A DNA stretch of 34,609 nucleotides, taken from the NCBI GenBank assembly GCA_003164495.1, contig PLTN01000086.1, positions 1 to 34,609 on the forward strand, given 5' to 3'. The position numbers and the translations under genes were made by a program. Positions 1 through 8,483 of this stretch are shown piece after piece. Every line of letters begins with the position of its first letter. The stretch's first letter is position 1. The notes under the pieces are model-generated. The model was not told the origin of the DNA. It did no database searches and was given only the letters and a program-made list of their open reading frames with translations. This DNA comes from Vulcanimicrobiota bacterium. GTDB taxonomy: Bacteria > Vulcanimicrobiota > Vulcanimicrobiia > Vulcanimicrobiales > Vulcanimicrobiaceae.

Positions 1-45
1 GCCGCCGACGTTTCCGTACCGGCGGCCGCGAGGCCTCCGTAACGC

Positions 46-1248
46 TTAGGCTGCTTGCTCCTTGGTGCGACGTTCGTGCGAGCGAAGCCAGAGCACAGGC
101 AGCACGCCGAGCCCCGCGATCAGGGCGCTCACGGCCCATGCGGTGTCGAGCGACGTGCGGTCGGCGATCATCCCGAATACCAGCGGTCCGACGGCCGACG
201 TTCCGAAAATCGCCGTTAGCGTAAGGCCGAGCGCGCTGCCGGCCCGGTCGGCGCCGCCGATCTCCGCGAGCGCCGCCGCCATGACCCCGTTCCAGCCCGC
301 ACCGCAGAAGCCGATGAACAACGCGGCCGGGATCAACAGCACCGCAAGCGATGGGCGCAAGAGCGCAAAGCCGAGCGACGCCGCCGCCGAGAACGCGCAC
401 AAGCCGCCCAACAACACGATGCGGCTTTCGCGCATGAAACGGTCGCTGTACCAGCCCCAGAAGAGCCGCGCGACGGTGGCCGCGACGAACGCGCCCGCGA
501 ACGCCGACGCGGCGAACTCCGGCTTCACGCCGATCACCTGCACCGCGGTGACGGTGAGAAACCCGTTCATCGCGAGCTGCGCGTTCACCAGCGCCATGCA
601 CGTCAGCGTCGTCGCGATCAAGCGCGGGTCGCGCGCGAGACGGCGCATTCCGGCCAGCACTTCCGTGAAGCGGCTCGGTGGCGGACGGTCGGCCACTGCT
701 TCGCGATAGAAGATGCACGCGGTCGCGGTCGTGATGACGACGATCGCAGCCGCGACGAGCAGGGCGGCACGATAACCGCCGAAGTGCAACGCGACAAACG
801 GCAACATCAAGGCACCGAGCAGTCCACCCACCGGCACACCGGTTTGCCGGATGCCCATCGCAAATCCGCGATCGCGATCGAACCACGAAAGAATCGCGCG
901 ACCGCCGGCGGGCGTCGAAGCGGCGTAGCCCGCACCGAAAATCCCCATGCACGCCACGAGCCACGTATAGTTCGGCACCATCACCGACGCGACGAGCGCA
1001 AACGCCATCAGGCTACCGCTCGCGCCGACCATCGTGCGTTCGCCGAAGCGGTCGGTGAGCACGCCGCTGAACGCCGTGAACAGCGCCGAACCGATGTAGA
1101 GCGAGGTGAACAGCGAACCCAACTGCGCTTGGCTCAAACCATATTGCAGGATGAGAAACGGCGCGAGCACGCCGACGGCTTGCTGCACCACCGACGCACC
1201 GGCTTGCGCGCCGGTCATCAACGCGAGGACGCGATATTTTCCCGTCAC
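46..1248 (-). CDS. MFS transporter, 12-TM type
   Basis: The 400-residue protein is hydrophobic throughout and has the layout of a 12-helix major facilitator. The loop after helix 2 carries a motif-A-like stretch (GVLTDRFGERTM, about residues 61-72). A second, related loop (WGWYSDRFMRES) follows the central cytoplasmic region, as expected from the internal duplication of the fold. The family moves small organic solutes or anions by proton coupling in the inner membrane. The substrate cannot be read from the sequence; the general form resembles the oxalate/formate, CynX and monocarboxylate-like branches. The ATG start overlaps the stop of the upstream EamA transporter gene by four bases, so the two are probably translationally coupled. 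The stop lies 45 bases from the window edge. Confidence 0.85.
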   Translation of the reverse strand: MTGKYRVLALMTGAQAGASVVQQAVGVLAPFLILQYGLSQAQLGSLFTSLYIGSALFTAFSGVLTDRFGERTMVGASGSLMAFALVASVMVPNYTWLVACMGIFGAGYAASTPAGGRAILSWFDRDRGFAMGIRQTGVPVGGLLGALMLPFVALHFGGYRAALLVAAAIVVITTATACIFYREAVADRPPPSRFTEVLAGMRRLARDPRLIATTLTCMALVNAQLAMNGFLTVTAVQVIGVKPEFAASAFAGAFVAATVARLFWGWYSDRFMRESRIVLLGGLCAFSAAASLGFALLRPSLAVLLIPAALFIGFCGAGWNGVMAAALAEIGGADRAGSALGLTLTAIFGTSAVGPLVFGMIADRTSLDTAWAVSALIAGLGVLPVLWLRSHERRTKEQAA

Positions 1249-2159
1249 GCGCGCTGGACGATCGCGATACCCACGGCAATCGCCGCAAGTCCACCCAAAT
1301 CGCGAAGCGACAACGGCTCGCCGAAAAGGCTAGCGACGAGCAAGCCGAACACCGGTGAGAGAAAATAGTACGCCGTTACGCGGCTGGCTTCGCCCTGTTC
1401 GAGCAGCCAGAACCAGAGCAGCGAACCGCCGACGCTCATCACCACCACGAGATACACGAACGATGCGACGATCGGAAAACCCAACGTCGCGTGCGGCGTG
1501 CCTTCCGTCACCACGGCGAACGGCAGCAAGGCGAACGCTGCCGCGAAGAGCTGCAGCGCCGTCGTCATGCGCATGTCCATCTCGACCAGGAACTTTTTGA
1601 ATACGATCGTGCTCGCAACGCTCCCGATCGTGGCGACGAAGACGAGGGCGACGTCACGCGGTTGAGCCGTTCCGCTGCCGCTGCGCGCGATCATGATCGC
1701 GACCACCCCCGCGAAGCCGAGCAGCATTCCCGCGGACTTCCAGCGCGTGAGCGGCTCACCGAGAAACGCCGGCGCGGCTAGAGCCAAGATCAGCGGGTTC
1801 GCGCTCGTAACGAGCGATCCGATGCCGGCCGCCAAATGCCGCAACGCCTCGTAGGTGAGGCCGAGGTACATCGCGTTGGCGAGGACACCGAGCAGGGCGA
1901 TCATAGCCCACGCGCGCCGCCCGCGGGGCCAGGCGGCGCCCGAAGCGACCGCGATGGCCAGCCCAACCGCGCCGGAGACGCCGAACCGGACGACGAGGAA
2001 CCACAACGGCGAGGAAGCCAGCAAGCCGATCTTGCTCGGCACAAACGCCGTGCCCCAAAGAAAGACGAAAAAGATCGCGGCGGCGGTGCGAAACCAGCGC
2101 GCGGCGGTGATCCCCGGGGCCCGGACAGCGCTCGTTTCCACTCCAACCCACGCTACCAC
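1245..2159 (-). CDS. EamA/DMT-family transporter, 10 TM helices
   Basis: The protein has two tandem EamA repeats of five hydrophobic helices each. The first runs from the FVFLWGTAFVPSK segment and the second from the VFVATIGSVASTIVFKK segment, which is the usual build of drug/metabolite exporters such as RhaT or YdcZ relatives. It probably exports a metabolite or amino acid across the inner membrane; the substrate is unknown. The open frame reaches a GTG at 2198, but that start would cover the Shine-Dalgarno of the divergent protease gene. In-frame GTG codons at 2159 and 2141 are more plausible, and I chose 2159 without firm proof. It overlaps the downstream MFS gene by four bases (ATGA), so both transporters likely form one operon. 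Confidence 0.82.
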   Translation of the reverse strand: MVAWVGVETSAVRAPGITAARWFRTAAAIFFVFLWGTAFVPSKIGLLASSPLWFLVVRFGVSGAVGLAIAVASGAAWPRGRRAWAMIALLGVLANAMYLGLTYEALRHLAAGIGSLVTSANPLILALAAPAFLGEPLTRWKSAGMLLGFAGVVAIMIARSGSGTAQPRDVALVFVATIGSVASTIVFKKFLVEMDMRMTTALQLFAAAFALLPFAVVTEGTPHATLGFPIVASFVYLVVVMSVGGSLLWFWLLEQGEASRVTAYYFLSPVFGLLVASLFGEPLSLRDLGGLAAIAVGIAIVQRA

Positions 2160-2200
2160 GCAACTCGTCTGCCGGGTTGCGATGTTTGAGGTGAGCACAC

Positions 2201-3178
2201 ATGGCGTCCCTCAACGTACTCCCCATCTCCGAAACGCTCGATACCGACGGGTATTCGAGCGTCGTCATCGGCGCGGTCGAACGTGCCAGCCCCTCCGTCG
2301 TCGGGATCGACGTCCGGCGCGGCGGACGCCGGGCCGGCAGCGGCTCGGGCTTCATCGCCACGCCCGATGGCTTCGTTTTCACCAACTCGCACGTCGTCCA
2401 TGGCGCCGACGAGATCGACGTCGCCTTGCTCGACGGACGCCGCTTCCGCGGCGTGCTGGCGGGCGACGATCCCGACACCGACCTCGCCGTGCTGCGCATC
2501 GCCGGCAGCGACCTGATCCCGGCCATCTTCGGCGACGCGCGCTCGATCCGGCCCGGGCAGCTCGCGATCGCGCTGGGCAATCCGTTCGGCCTCGAATGTA
2601 CCGTCACGGCGGGCGTGGTCTCCGCGCTCGGGCGTTCGCTGCGCTCGCGCAACGGCCGGCTGATGGACGACATCATCCAAACCGATGCGGCGCTCAATCC
2701 CGGCAACAGCGGCGGACCGCTGGTCGACGCGCGCGGCGCGGTGATCGGCGTGAACACCGCGATCGTAGCGGGCGGCGGCGGCGGCCTCGGCTTCGCGATC
2801 TCCGCGACGACCGCGCAGCGCGTCGCCGGACTGCTCATTCGCGACGGCCGCATCAGCCGCGGCTACATCGGCGTCGCCGGCGCCGACGTGGCGATCCCGC
2901 GCTACGTGCAGCGGCTTCTCGGGCTGATCCAAACGCACGGCATCCTCGTGCACGGCGTTGAGGAAACGAGTCCGGCCGCGGCGGCCGGCATCGAAGCCGG
3001 CGACGTTATCGTCGCGCTCGGCGATGCGCCGGTCGACGGCATGGACGCATTGCACCGCATCATGACCGCCGGACCGGTCGGTGCGGCGACCGTGAAGCTG
3101 CTGCGGCGCAACAGCATCATGCGCTTCGACATCACGCCGGCCGAAGCGCAACAGCGAGAGCAGGAGGCCGCGCGATGA
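2201..3178 (+). CDS. HtrA/DegP-like trypsin-type serine protease with one PDZ domain, no signal peptide
   Basis: This 325-residue S1C protease has a complete catalytic triad. His64 lies in TNSHVVHG, Asp94 in DTDLAVLRI and Ser170 in NPGNSGGPLVD. A single PDZ domain covers about residues 224-315 (GYIGV through ITPAEA). The family degrades misfolded or tagged proteins, normally in the periplasm or at the outer face of the membrane. Here an in-frame TGA at 2192-2194 sits just before the ATG, and a purine-rich site (GAGGTGAG, 2188-2195) precedes it, so no longer N-terminus is possible. The first 30 residues contain neither a signal peptide nor a membrane anchor. The enzyme is therefore inferred to act in the cytoplasm, or to be exported by another route. 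Its stop overlaps the next gene by four bases. Confidence 0.9.
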   Translation: MASLNVLPISETLDTDGYSSVVIGAVERASPSVVGIDVRRGGRRAGSGSGFIATPDGFVFTNSHVVHGADEIDVALLDGRRFRGVLAGDDPDTDLAVLRIAGSDLIPAIFGDARSIRPGQLAIALGNPFGLECTVTAGVVSALGRSLRSRNGRLMDDIIQTDAALNPGNSGGPLVDARGAVIGVNTAIVAGGGGGLGFAISATTAQRVAGLLIRDGRISRGYIGVAGADVAIPRYVQRLLGLIQTHGILVHGVEETSPAAAAGIEAGDVIVALGDAPVDGMDALHRIMTAGPVGAATVKLLRRNSIMRFDITPAEAQQREQEAAR

Positions 3179-4017
3179 GCGCCCGGCCCCGCGTCCTCTT
3201 ACAGACGACGATTCCGTACACCGAAGACGATTGGCACGTCGGGCGCTTTTCGCTGCTGCGCGACGAACTCGCCAAGGTTGCGGACGTGACTGCGCGCGAT
3301 CGTGAGAACGGCGCCGACGGCAACGACCCCGTGCTGGCCGCGCTCGATACGAGCGATTTCGATCAGCTCTGGCTCTTCGCCGTCGACACCGGTGACGGGA
3401 TCACCACGTTTGAGTGCGGGGCGATCACGCGCTTTCGCAAGCGCGGCGGGCACGTGTTCGTCACGCGCGATCACATGGATCTCGGCGTGTCGGTGTGCAA
3501 CCTCGGCGGCATCGGCGATGCGCACTACTTCCACTCGAAGAATCCCGATCCGGATCCGCGCAACCGCGTCAACGACGATACGGTGACGACGTCGATCGAG
3601 TGGCCGAACTACTACAGCGGGCCCAACGGCGACGTGCAAACGATCACGGCAGTCGAGCCGGTGCATCCGGTGCTGGCCGGCGTCGCAACGCTGCCGTCGC
3701 ATCCGCACGAAGGTTCGGTCGGTGCGCCGAAGGGTGAGCCGGACGCGCGCGTGGTGGTGCGCAGCACGAGCAAAGAAACCGGACGGCCGTTCAACATCGC
3801 CGTCGCGTTCGAGGGCCACGACGGCAGCGGCAAGGGTTGGGCCGAGTCGACCTTCCACCACTTCGTCGACTACAACTGGGACATCGCCGCGGGTTGTCCG
3901 TCGTTCCTCAGCGAGCCGCCGAGCGACGCGATCGCCAAGAATCCACAGTTACTCGACGATACGAAACGCTACGTACGCAACCTCGTCACCTGGATGGGCC
4001 GCCGCTCAGACCGCTGA
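3175..4017 (+). CDS. Class I glutamine amidotransferase-like / ThuA-like protein of unknown function
   Basis: The 280-residue protein begins with RPRVLLQTTIPYTEDDW and continues with a DQLWLFAVDTGDG strand and an RFRKRGGHVFVTRDH segment. It then has a His- and Asp-rich middle (GDAHYFHSKNPDPDP), an HPVLAG stretch and a C-terminal FHHFVDYNWD motif. This order resembles ThuA-like and GATase-like flavodoxin folds, in which a strand ending in GG is followed by a displayed motif. I see no clear Cys-His-Glu amidotransferase triad, so catalysis of that type is doubtful. I do not recognise a named family with certainty. The gene shares ATGA with the stop of the HtrA-like protease and so should be co-translated with it. 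Its 3' end overlaps the convergent Rieske oxygenase gene by 12 bases. Confidence 0.6.
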   Translation: MSARPRVLLQTTIPYTEDDWHVGRFSLLRDELAKVADVTARDRENGADGNDPVLAALDTSDFDQLWLFAVDTGDGITTFECGAITRFRKRGGHVFVTRDHMDLGVSVCNLGGIGDAHYFHSKNPDPDPRNRVNDDTVTTSIEWPNYYSGPNGDVQTITAVEPVHPVLAGVATLPSHPHEGSVGAPKGEPDARVVVRSTSKETGRPFNIAVAFEGHDGSGKGWAESTFHHFVDYNWDIAAGCPSFLSEPPSDAIAKNPQLLDDTKRYVRNLVTWMGRRSDR

Positions 4018-5271
4018 TTTCTCGCGGCGGTAGAGCGTCGTGAGATCGGTTCCGGCCGGAACCTCCTTACCGATCACGACCAATTCGGCAAACGGATCGG
4101 CTTCGGGGTCACGCGTGACGAGCAGCGGATCCTTACCGGCCTGCACGTCGTCGATTGCGGCGAGCAGATACTTGCGCATCAGCGCCACGCCCTTATCGGT
4201 GCCGGCCAGATGCTCGCGCGAACGATCGAGGATGCGGCCCTGGCTCTCGGTCGCGTAACGGTCCTGATCCTGGAAGTTGTAGCCGATCCCGGCGAGCGTA
4301 TTGGCCCCTTGTTCGTTACGATCTTGCAAGTAGCGGTTGGATGCGCGCCGGCGGCGGTTGTAGGCTTCGTCCTCGGCTCCGACCGCACGCATGAGATACG
4401 CCGGATCGACCGGACCGTCGAGACGATAGTAGACCTGGTACTTCCAATGCGATTCGTTGTCGATCGGAACGTGCCAGTGGTGCTGGTAGGTTGAGTTGTC
4501 GTCGATGCGTTCGAGCGCCGGATCGAGCACCGGTCCGCCTTGGAACGCGGAGTTGTTCGGCATGATGAAGTTCGTGATGCGCACGTAGCGTCCGGCGGAG
4601 CTGTTGCGAATCGCGAAGATGCGGAAACCGAATGCGGTATCTTCCAGCTCGATCTCGGGCGCGGCGTCGAAGCCGATCAGCCGTTCGTTGTCGGCCTGGT
4701 GCGCGTCGCTGGGACGGAACATACGGTGCAGCACGGAGAGATGCTGCGGGTCGACGTTGCCTTCGTTCGCTTGCAGGTAGTTGCAGTCGTGCAGCGCCTT
4801 CGTTACCCACACCGACTCCCGCGGTGCAGTGAGAAACGGCAGCGTCGGAATGGCGGGCGGTTCGCCCGGCCCCATGTAGGTGAGGATGATGCCGTTGCTC
4901 TCGTAGCACGGGTAGGCTTTGAGCCGGACGCGGTCTTTGTATGTACTATCGGCCGCTTCGCCGGGCTGCTCCAAGCAGCGCCCCGTGCCGTCGAAGAGCC
5001 AGCCGTGGTAGATGCAGCGCAGTGTGCCGCGATCGAGATAGCCGTAGCTCAGGTCGGCCAGCCGGTGCGGACAGTTCCGCTCGACCAGCGCCGGCTTCGC
5101 GTCGGCGTCGCGGAAGAGCACGAGATCTTCGCCGAACAGACGGATCGGCAGCGGCTCCGCGCCGAGTTCCTCCGAGAGCGCCGCCGGTTGCCAATAGCGG
5201 CGCATCAATTCGCCACCCGGCGTACCGGGATCGGTGTCGGTTACGAGCCGGTTTTGTTCTTTCGTCAGCAC
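4006..5271 (-). CDS. Rieske-type aromatic ring-hydroxylating oxygenase, large subunit
   Basis: The N-terminal third has the Rieske [2Fe-2S] ligands in NCPHR and, about 18 residues on, CIYHGW. The catalytic domain has the mononuclear iron motif EGNVDPQHLSVLH, with the bridging Asp and the two His ligands. The family hydroxylates or O/N-demethylates aromatic substrates using O2 and electrons from a reductase. Sequence style resembles the phthalate/toluate-type single-subunit alpha oxygenases. No reductase or ferredoxin gene lies nearby. The open frame runs to 5415, but that would overlap the divergent binding-protein gene. I chose the GTG at 5271, which gives 421 residues and the N-terminus LTKEQNRLV. 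A GTG at 5307 is the alternative. Neither has a strong ribosome-binding site. Confidence 0.85.
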   Translation of the reverse strand: MLTKEQNRLVTDTDPGTPGGELMRRYWQPAALSEELGAEPLPIRLFGEDLVLFRDADAKPALVERNCPHRLADLSYGYLDRGTLRCIYHGWLFDGTGRCLEQPGEAADSTYKDRVRLKAYPCYESNGIILTYMGPGEPPAIPTLPFLTAPRESVWVTKALHDCNYLQANEGNVDPQHLSVLHRMFRPSDAHQADNERLIGFDAAPEIELEDTAFGFRIFAIRNSSAGRYVRITNFIMPNNSAFQGGPVLDPALERIDDNSTYQHHWHVPIDNESHWKYQVYYRLDGPVDPAYLMRAVGAEDEAYNRRRRASNRYLQDRNEQGANTLAGIGYNFQDQDRYATESQGRILDRSREHLAGTDKGVALMRKYLLAAIDDVQAGKDPLLVTRDPEADPFAELVVIGKEVPAGTDLTTLYRREKSAV

Positions 5272-5318
5272 GTCATTATCGTGAAGGTTTTCTTCAGTTT
5301 TGTCCACTAGGGAGCACG

Positions 5319-6509
5319 ATGCAAAACGGACTCGTACACCGGCTCCTGACCTTCTTTGTGGCGGCCCTGCTGGCCGTGGCGGCACCCGCCGCCGCGCAAC
5401 CGGTACCGTACACAATCAACGTCGTTCTCTCGCTGACCGGTCCCGCGGCCAACCTCGGTGCCGACGAGCAAGCCGGGCTCCTCGCCTTCGAGAAGTACGT
5501 GAACCGCACGGGCGGCATTCGCGGCACGCCGCTGCACTTCCAAATCTCCGACGATCAGTCGTCACCCGCGGTAGCGGTGCAACTCTTTCAGTCGTTCTTG
5601 CCGAGCCACCCGGCCGTCGTGCTGGGCTCCTCGATCGCCGCGCAGTCGCAGGCGATGGCGGGCTTGGTGAAAGACGGTGTGGGCCCCGTGCTCTATGCGC
5701 TCACGCCGAACATGTTGCCCACGCCGGGAAGCTACGTTTTTGCAACCAGCGCGCCGACCGTCGATCTCACCGGCATCGGCGTGACCTTCTACCGGTTACG
5801 CGGCATCACGAAGATCGGCGTTATCGTCACGACCGATGCATCGGGACAAAACAATCTCGCGTCGCTTGAAGACGCGCTGAAGAAACCTGAGAACAAGAGC
5901 ATAAAGATCGTCGACATCGAGTCGTTCGGCATCACCGACGTGAGCATCGCCGCGCAGGCCGCGAAGATCAAAGCCTCCGGCGCACAGATGATCTACGATT
6001 TGCCCAACGGTACCGCGTTCGGAACGTCACTGCACGGGCTCAGCGACGTCGGGTTCGACGTGCCGATCTACACGTCGGCGGCAAACTTCAGCCCGGTACT
6101 GCTCAACCAGTTGAAATCGTTTATGCCGAAAGAGCTAACGTGTTCGGGCGCGAGCTTCTTCAACCGGGACCGGCCTGCGAACGATCCGCAGAAGAAGCCG
6201 ATCGACGATTTTTACGCCGCGCTCGCCGCGGACGGCATCACGCAGCCGACGGTGTCGCACGCGTTCGCCTGGGATCCGGCGCTGATCGTGGTCACCGTAC
6301 TGCGCCAGCTCGGCACGAATGCAACCGCGCCGCAGATCCACGCGGCGATCGAGAAAATGAAAGGCTTCCCGGGCGCCGGCGGCATCTACGATTTCAGCGT
6401 GAACGATCAGCATGGCGCCGGCGAGAGCGGGCTGCTCGTGATGAAGTACGATCCCGCCAATCCGGGCCGCCCGATCATCGCGAGCAAACAGGGCGGAGCG
6501 CCGATCTAA
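5319..6509 (+). CDS. ABC transporter substrate-binding protein, Leu/Ile/Val (Peripla_BP_6) type
   Basis: The start is the ATG at 5319, which is preceded by a GGGAG site seven bases upstream. The 396-residue product opens with a signal peptide: a hydrophobic core LLTFFVAALLAVAAPAAA with probable cleavage near residue 27. The mature part begins YTINVVLSLTGPAANLG, followed by AFEKYVNRTGGIRGTPL, which is the standard opening of LivJ/LivK-type proteins. These bind branched-chain amino acids, amides or aromatic acids in the periplasm and deliver them to an ABC permease. No liv permease or ATPase gene is present in the window, so it is an orphan here. Divergence from a Rieske oxygenase suggests, by inference only, an aromatic ligand. 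It converges on the SDR gene with a nine-base gap. Confidence 0.9.
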   Translation: MQNGLVHRLLTFFVAALLAVAAPAAAQPVPYTINVVLSLTGPAANLGADEQAGLLAFEKYVNRTGGIRGTPLHFQISDDQSSPAVAVQLFQSFLPSHPAVVLGSSIAAQSQAMAGLVKDGVGPVLYALTPNMLPTPGSYVFATSAPTVDLTGIGVTFYRLRGITKIGVIVTTDASGQNNLASLEDALKKPENKSIKIVDIESFGITDVSIAAQAAKIKASGAQMIYDLPNGTAFGTSLHGLSDVGFDVPIYTSAANFSPVLLNQLKSFMPKELTCSGASFFNRDRPANDPQKKPIDDFYAALAADGITQPTVSHAFAWDPALIVVTVLRQLGTNATAPQIHAAIEKMKGFPGAGGIYDFSVNDQHGAGESGLLVMKYDPANPGRPIIASKQGGAPI

Positions 6510-6518
6510 GGCGTTTCC

Positions 6519-7310
6519 CTAGGGGTGCATGATGCGGCCGGCGATCTTGGTCGTCCAACGCCGCGGCATGAGACTCGCTAGCCGGATCATGATCTGATTG
6601 CTCGGGCCGTCGATCGCTACCGGCGCACCTTTTTCGTACGCACGTAAGCCGGTGGCGACGACGTCGCGCACGGTCCGAATCGGACCGCGCGGCGGCGCGA
6701 CGGCGGTATCGAAGAATTCGGTTGCAGTGGGACCGGGACACAGCGCCAAGACGCGCACGCCGCGCGCGTGCACTTCTTCGTGCAGCGCTTCGGAAAATGA
6801 CCGCACGAACGCTTTGCTCGCGCCGTACACCGACATCCAAGGCACCGGCTGAAAGGCTGCGGTCGAAGCGATGTTGATCACGCCGCCGTGACCGCGTTCC
6901 AGCATCGCCGGCAAGAACGCGTGCGTGAGCGCGACGAGTGCCGCGACGTTCAGCGCGATCTCTTCTTGCTCGCGAGCGGGCGCAATCGATTCGAAGCGGC
7001 CGTGCGTGCCGAAGCCGGCATTGTTCACCAGTAGCTCGACATCCATTCCCAACCGCGCGATCTCGGCCGCGATCTGTTCGGGCGCCGCAGCGCCGGCCAA
7101 GTCGGCAACGATGATCTCGACGCGGATGCCCGCGTGTTTGGCGCGCAGGCCGGCGGCGAGTTCCTCGAGCCGCTCGCGCCGGCGGGCCGTAACGATCAGA
7201 TCGTAGCCGCGTTCGGCCAAGGCTTGCGCGAAGGCGAACCCGATGCCGGCCGATGCGCCGGTAATCAGCGCCACCGGGCGACTTGAAGAAACCGCGGCGA
7301 TGTTCGTCAT
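6519..7310 (-). CDS. Short-chain dehydrogenase/reductase (classical SDR, DltE/YqjQ-like)
   Basis: The 263-residue enzyme has all classical SDR marks. The nucleotide-binding motif TGASAGIG is at residues 17-24, NNAG at 96-99, the structural Asn121, Ser149, and the catalytic Tyr162-x3-Lys166 in YGASK. The Arg-rich TARRRERL after the second strand favours NADP(H). The family oxidises or reduces alcohols and ketones in the cytoplasm; the substrate is unknown. The frame is open further upstream, but that part is antisense to the MFS gene. The ATG at 7310 has an AAGGA site seven bases upstream and places the Rossmann motif at the usual depth. The gene is divergent from the MFS pump with only 12 bases between start codons. 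Confidence 0.9.
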   Translation of the reverse strand: MTNIAAVSSSRPVALITGASAGIGFAFAQALAERGYDLIVTARRRERLEELAAGLRAKHAGIRVEIIVADLAGAAAPEQIAAEIARLGMDVELLVNNAGFGTHGRFESIAPAREQEEIALNVAALVALTHAFLPAMLERGHGGVINIASTAAFQPVPWMSVYGASKAFVRSFSEALHEEVHARGVRVLALCPGPTATEFFDTAVAPPRGPIRTVRDVVATGLRAYEKGAPVAIDGPSNQIMIRLASLMPRRWTTKIAGRIMHP

Positions 7311-7322
7311 GTTGGGGTCCTT

Positions 7323-8483
7323 GTGATCCTCAAGCTGCTGCCGATCCTCGGCATCACGTTTATCGATATCCTCGGGTTCAGCATCCTGATCCCCCTGATG
7401 CCGTATTTCGTGAAGCACTTCGGCGCGCCCGACATCGTTGTCGGCGGACTTTTTGCCACCTTCGCGCTCTGCCAGTTCATCGGCGGGCCGGTGTGGGGGA
7501 ACGTCAGCGACCGCATCGGCCGCAAAGCCGTGCTGATCGTCTCGCAAATCGGGGCCACGATCGGCTGGACGATGCTGGCCTTCGCGCCCAACATCGGCAT
7601 CGTGTTTTTAGCCCGCGTCATCGAAGGTTTCTCGGGCGGCAACATCAGTGTCACGCAGGCCTATGTTTCGGATCTGGTCGAGCCCGCGAAGCGCGGTCGC
7701 GCCTTTGCCTACATCGGGGCGGCGTTCAGTTCGGGTCTGGTCTTCGGTCCGCTGGCGGGCGGATTTCTCGTTGCGCGTTACGGCTTCGCGACGCCGTTTC
7801 TGCTGGCCGCCGGATTGCAGCTGATCACGCTGGTGGTCACGATTTTGGTGCTGCCGGAATCGCGGCAAAAGAACGCGGAAGAGAAGACGGCGTCGCTCGC
7901 CGACATCAAAACTTCGCTGCTCGAGCGCAGCGTGGCGCCGATCTTGTGGCAGAAACTCGTGTTCTCGCTCGGCCTCTACGGGTGGTTCGCGGTGTTCACG
8001 CTCGTGCTGCAAGCGCAGTTCGGATTCGACGCTTCGAACGCGAGCTATTTCTTCTGCGTGTTCGGTTTGGCGAGCGTGATCTGCCAGGTCGCGATCGTGG
8101 GCCGGATGACCGACGCGTTCGGCGATCGCGTTTCCTCGAACATCGGTTTCGTCGTGTTACTGGTGGGGTTCGCGATCGTGCCGTTCGTGCACACGATCCC
8201 GTTTGCGATCGTGATGGTGAGCTGCTTCTCGCTCGGCCTCTCGCTCGTCAACGCAACGATTCCGGCGCTGCTCTCCACGCACGCGCCGGATAATATGCGC
8301 GGCACGATCCTCGGTACCGCCTCGTCGCTGGAAAGCGTGAGCGGGATGTTCATGCCCGTGATCTCGACCTACGTACTCCAAGCGGCGGGCGTTGCGCCGA
8401 CGGTCGCGATCACGTTCGGCTTGACGACGGCGGCGTTGATCATGGGCCTCGCGGCGCTGCGCGTCGAGCCGAACACCGCCTAG
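7323..8483 (+). CDS. MFS efflux transporter, TetA/MdfA-like (TCR/Tet family)
   Basis: The 386-residue protein starts directly with a membrane helix (LLPILGITFIDILGFSILIPLMPYF), which contains the Asp typical of helix 1 in TetA-like drug/proton antiporters. The loop after helix 2 has the motif A variant GNVSDRIGRKAVL. A motif-C-like glycine-rich region (GAAFSSGLVFGPLAGG) is in helix 5. The family expels tetracyclines and other drugs in exchange for protons, but many members have unknown substrates. GTG at 7323 is the only start that preserves helix 1; only a poor GGGG site precedes it. The gene converges on the tetR gene and the two stop codons share the palindrome CTAG (8480-8483). Confidence 0.87.
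   Translation: MILKLLPILGITFIDILGFSILIPLMPYFVKHFGAPDIVVGGLFATFALCQFIGGPVWGNVSDRIGRKAVLIVSQIGATIGWTMLAFAPNIGIVFLARVIEGFSGGNISVTQAYVSDLVEPAKRGRAFAYIGAAFSSGLVFGPLAGGFLVARYGFATPFLLAAGLQLITLVVTILVLPESRQKNAEEKTASLADIKTSLLERSVAPILWQKLVFSLGLYGWFAVFTLVLQAQFGFDASNASYFFCVFGLASVICQVAIVGRMTDAFGDRVSSNIGFVVLLVGFAIVPFVHTIPFAIVMVSCFSLGLSLVNATIPALLSTHAPDNMRGTILGTASSLESVSGMFMPVISTYVLQAAGVAPTVAITFGLTTAALIMGLAALRVEPNTA

Noticed and set aside
1-26. GCCGCC ... GGCGGC inverted repeat after the first MFS gene
   Set aside because: A six-base stem with a 14-base loop in GC-rich DNA; too weak to call a terminator.
3175-4017. Active glutamine amidotransferase
   Set aside because: No Cys in a nucleophile elbow at the expected place; fold resemblance only.
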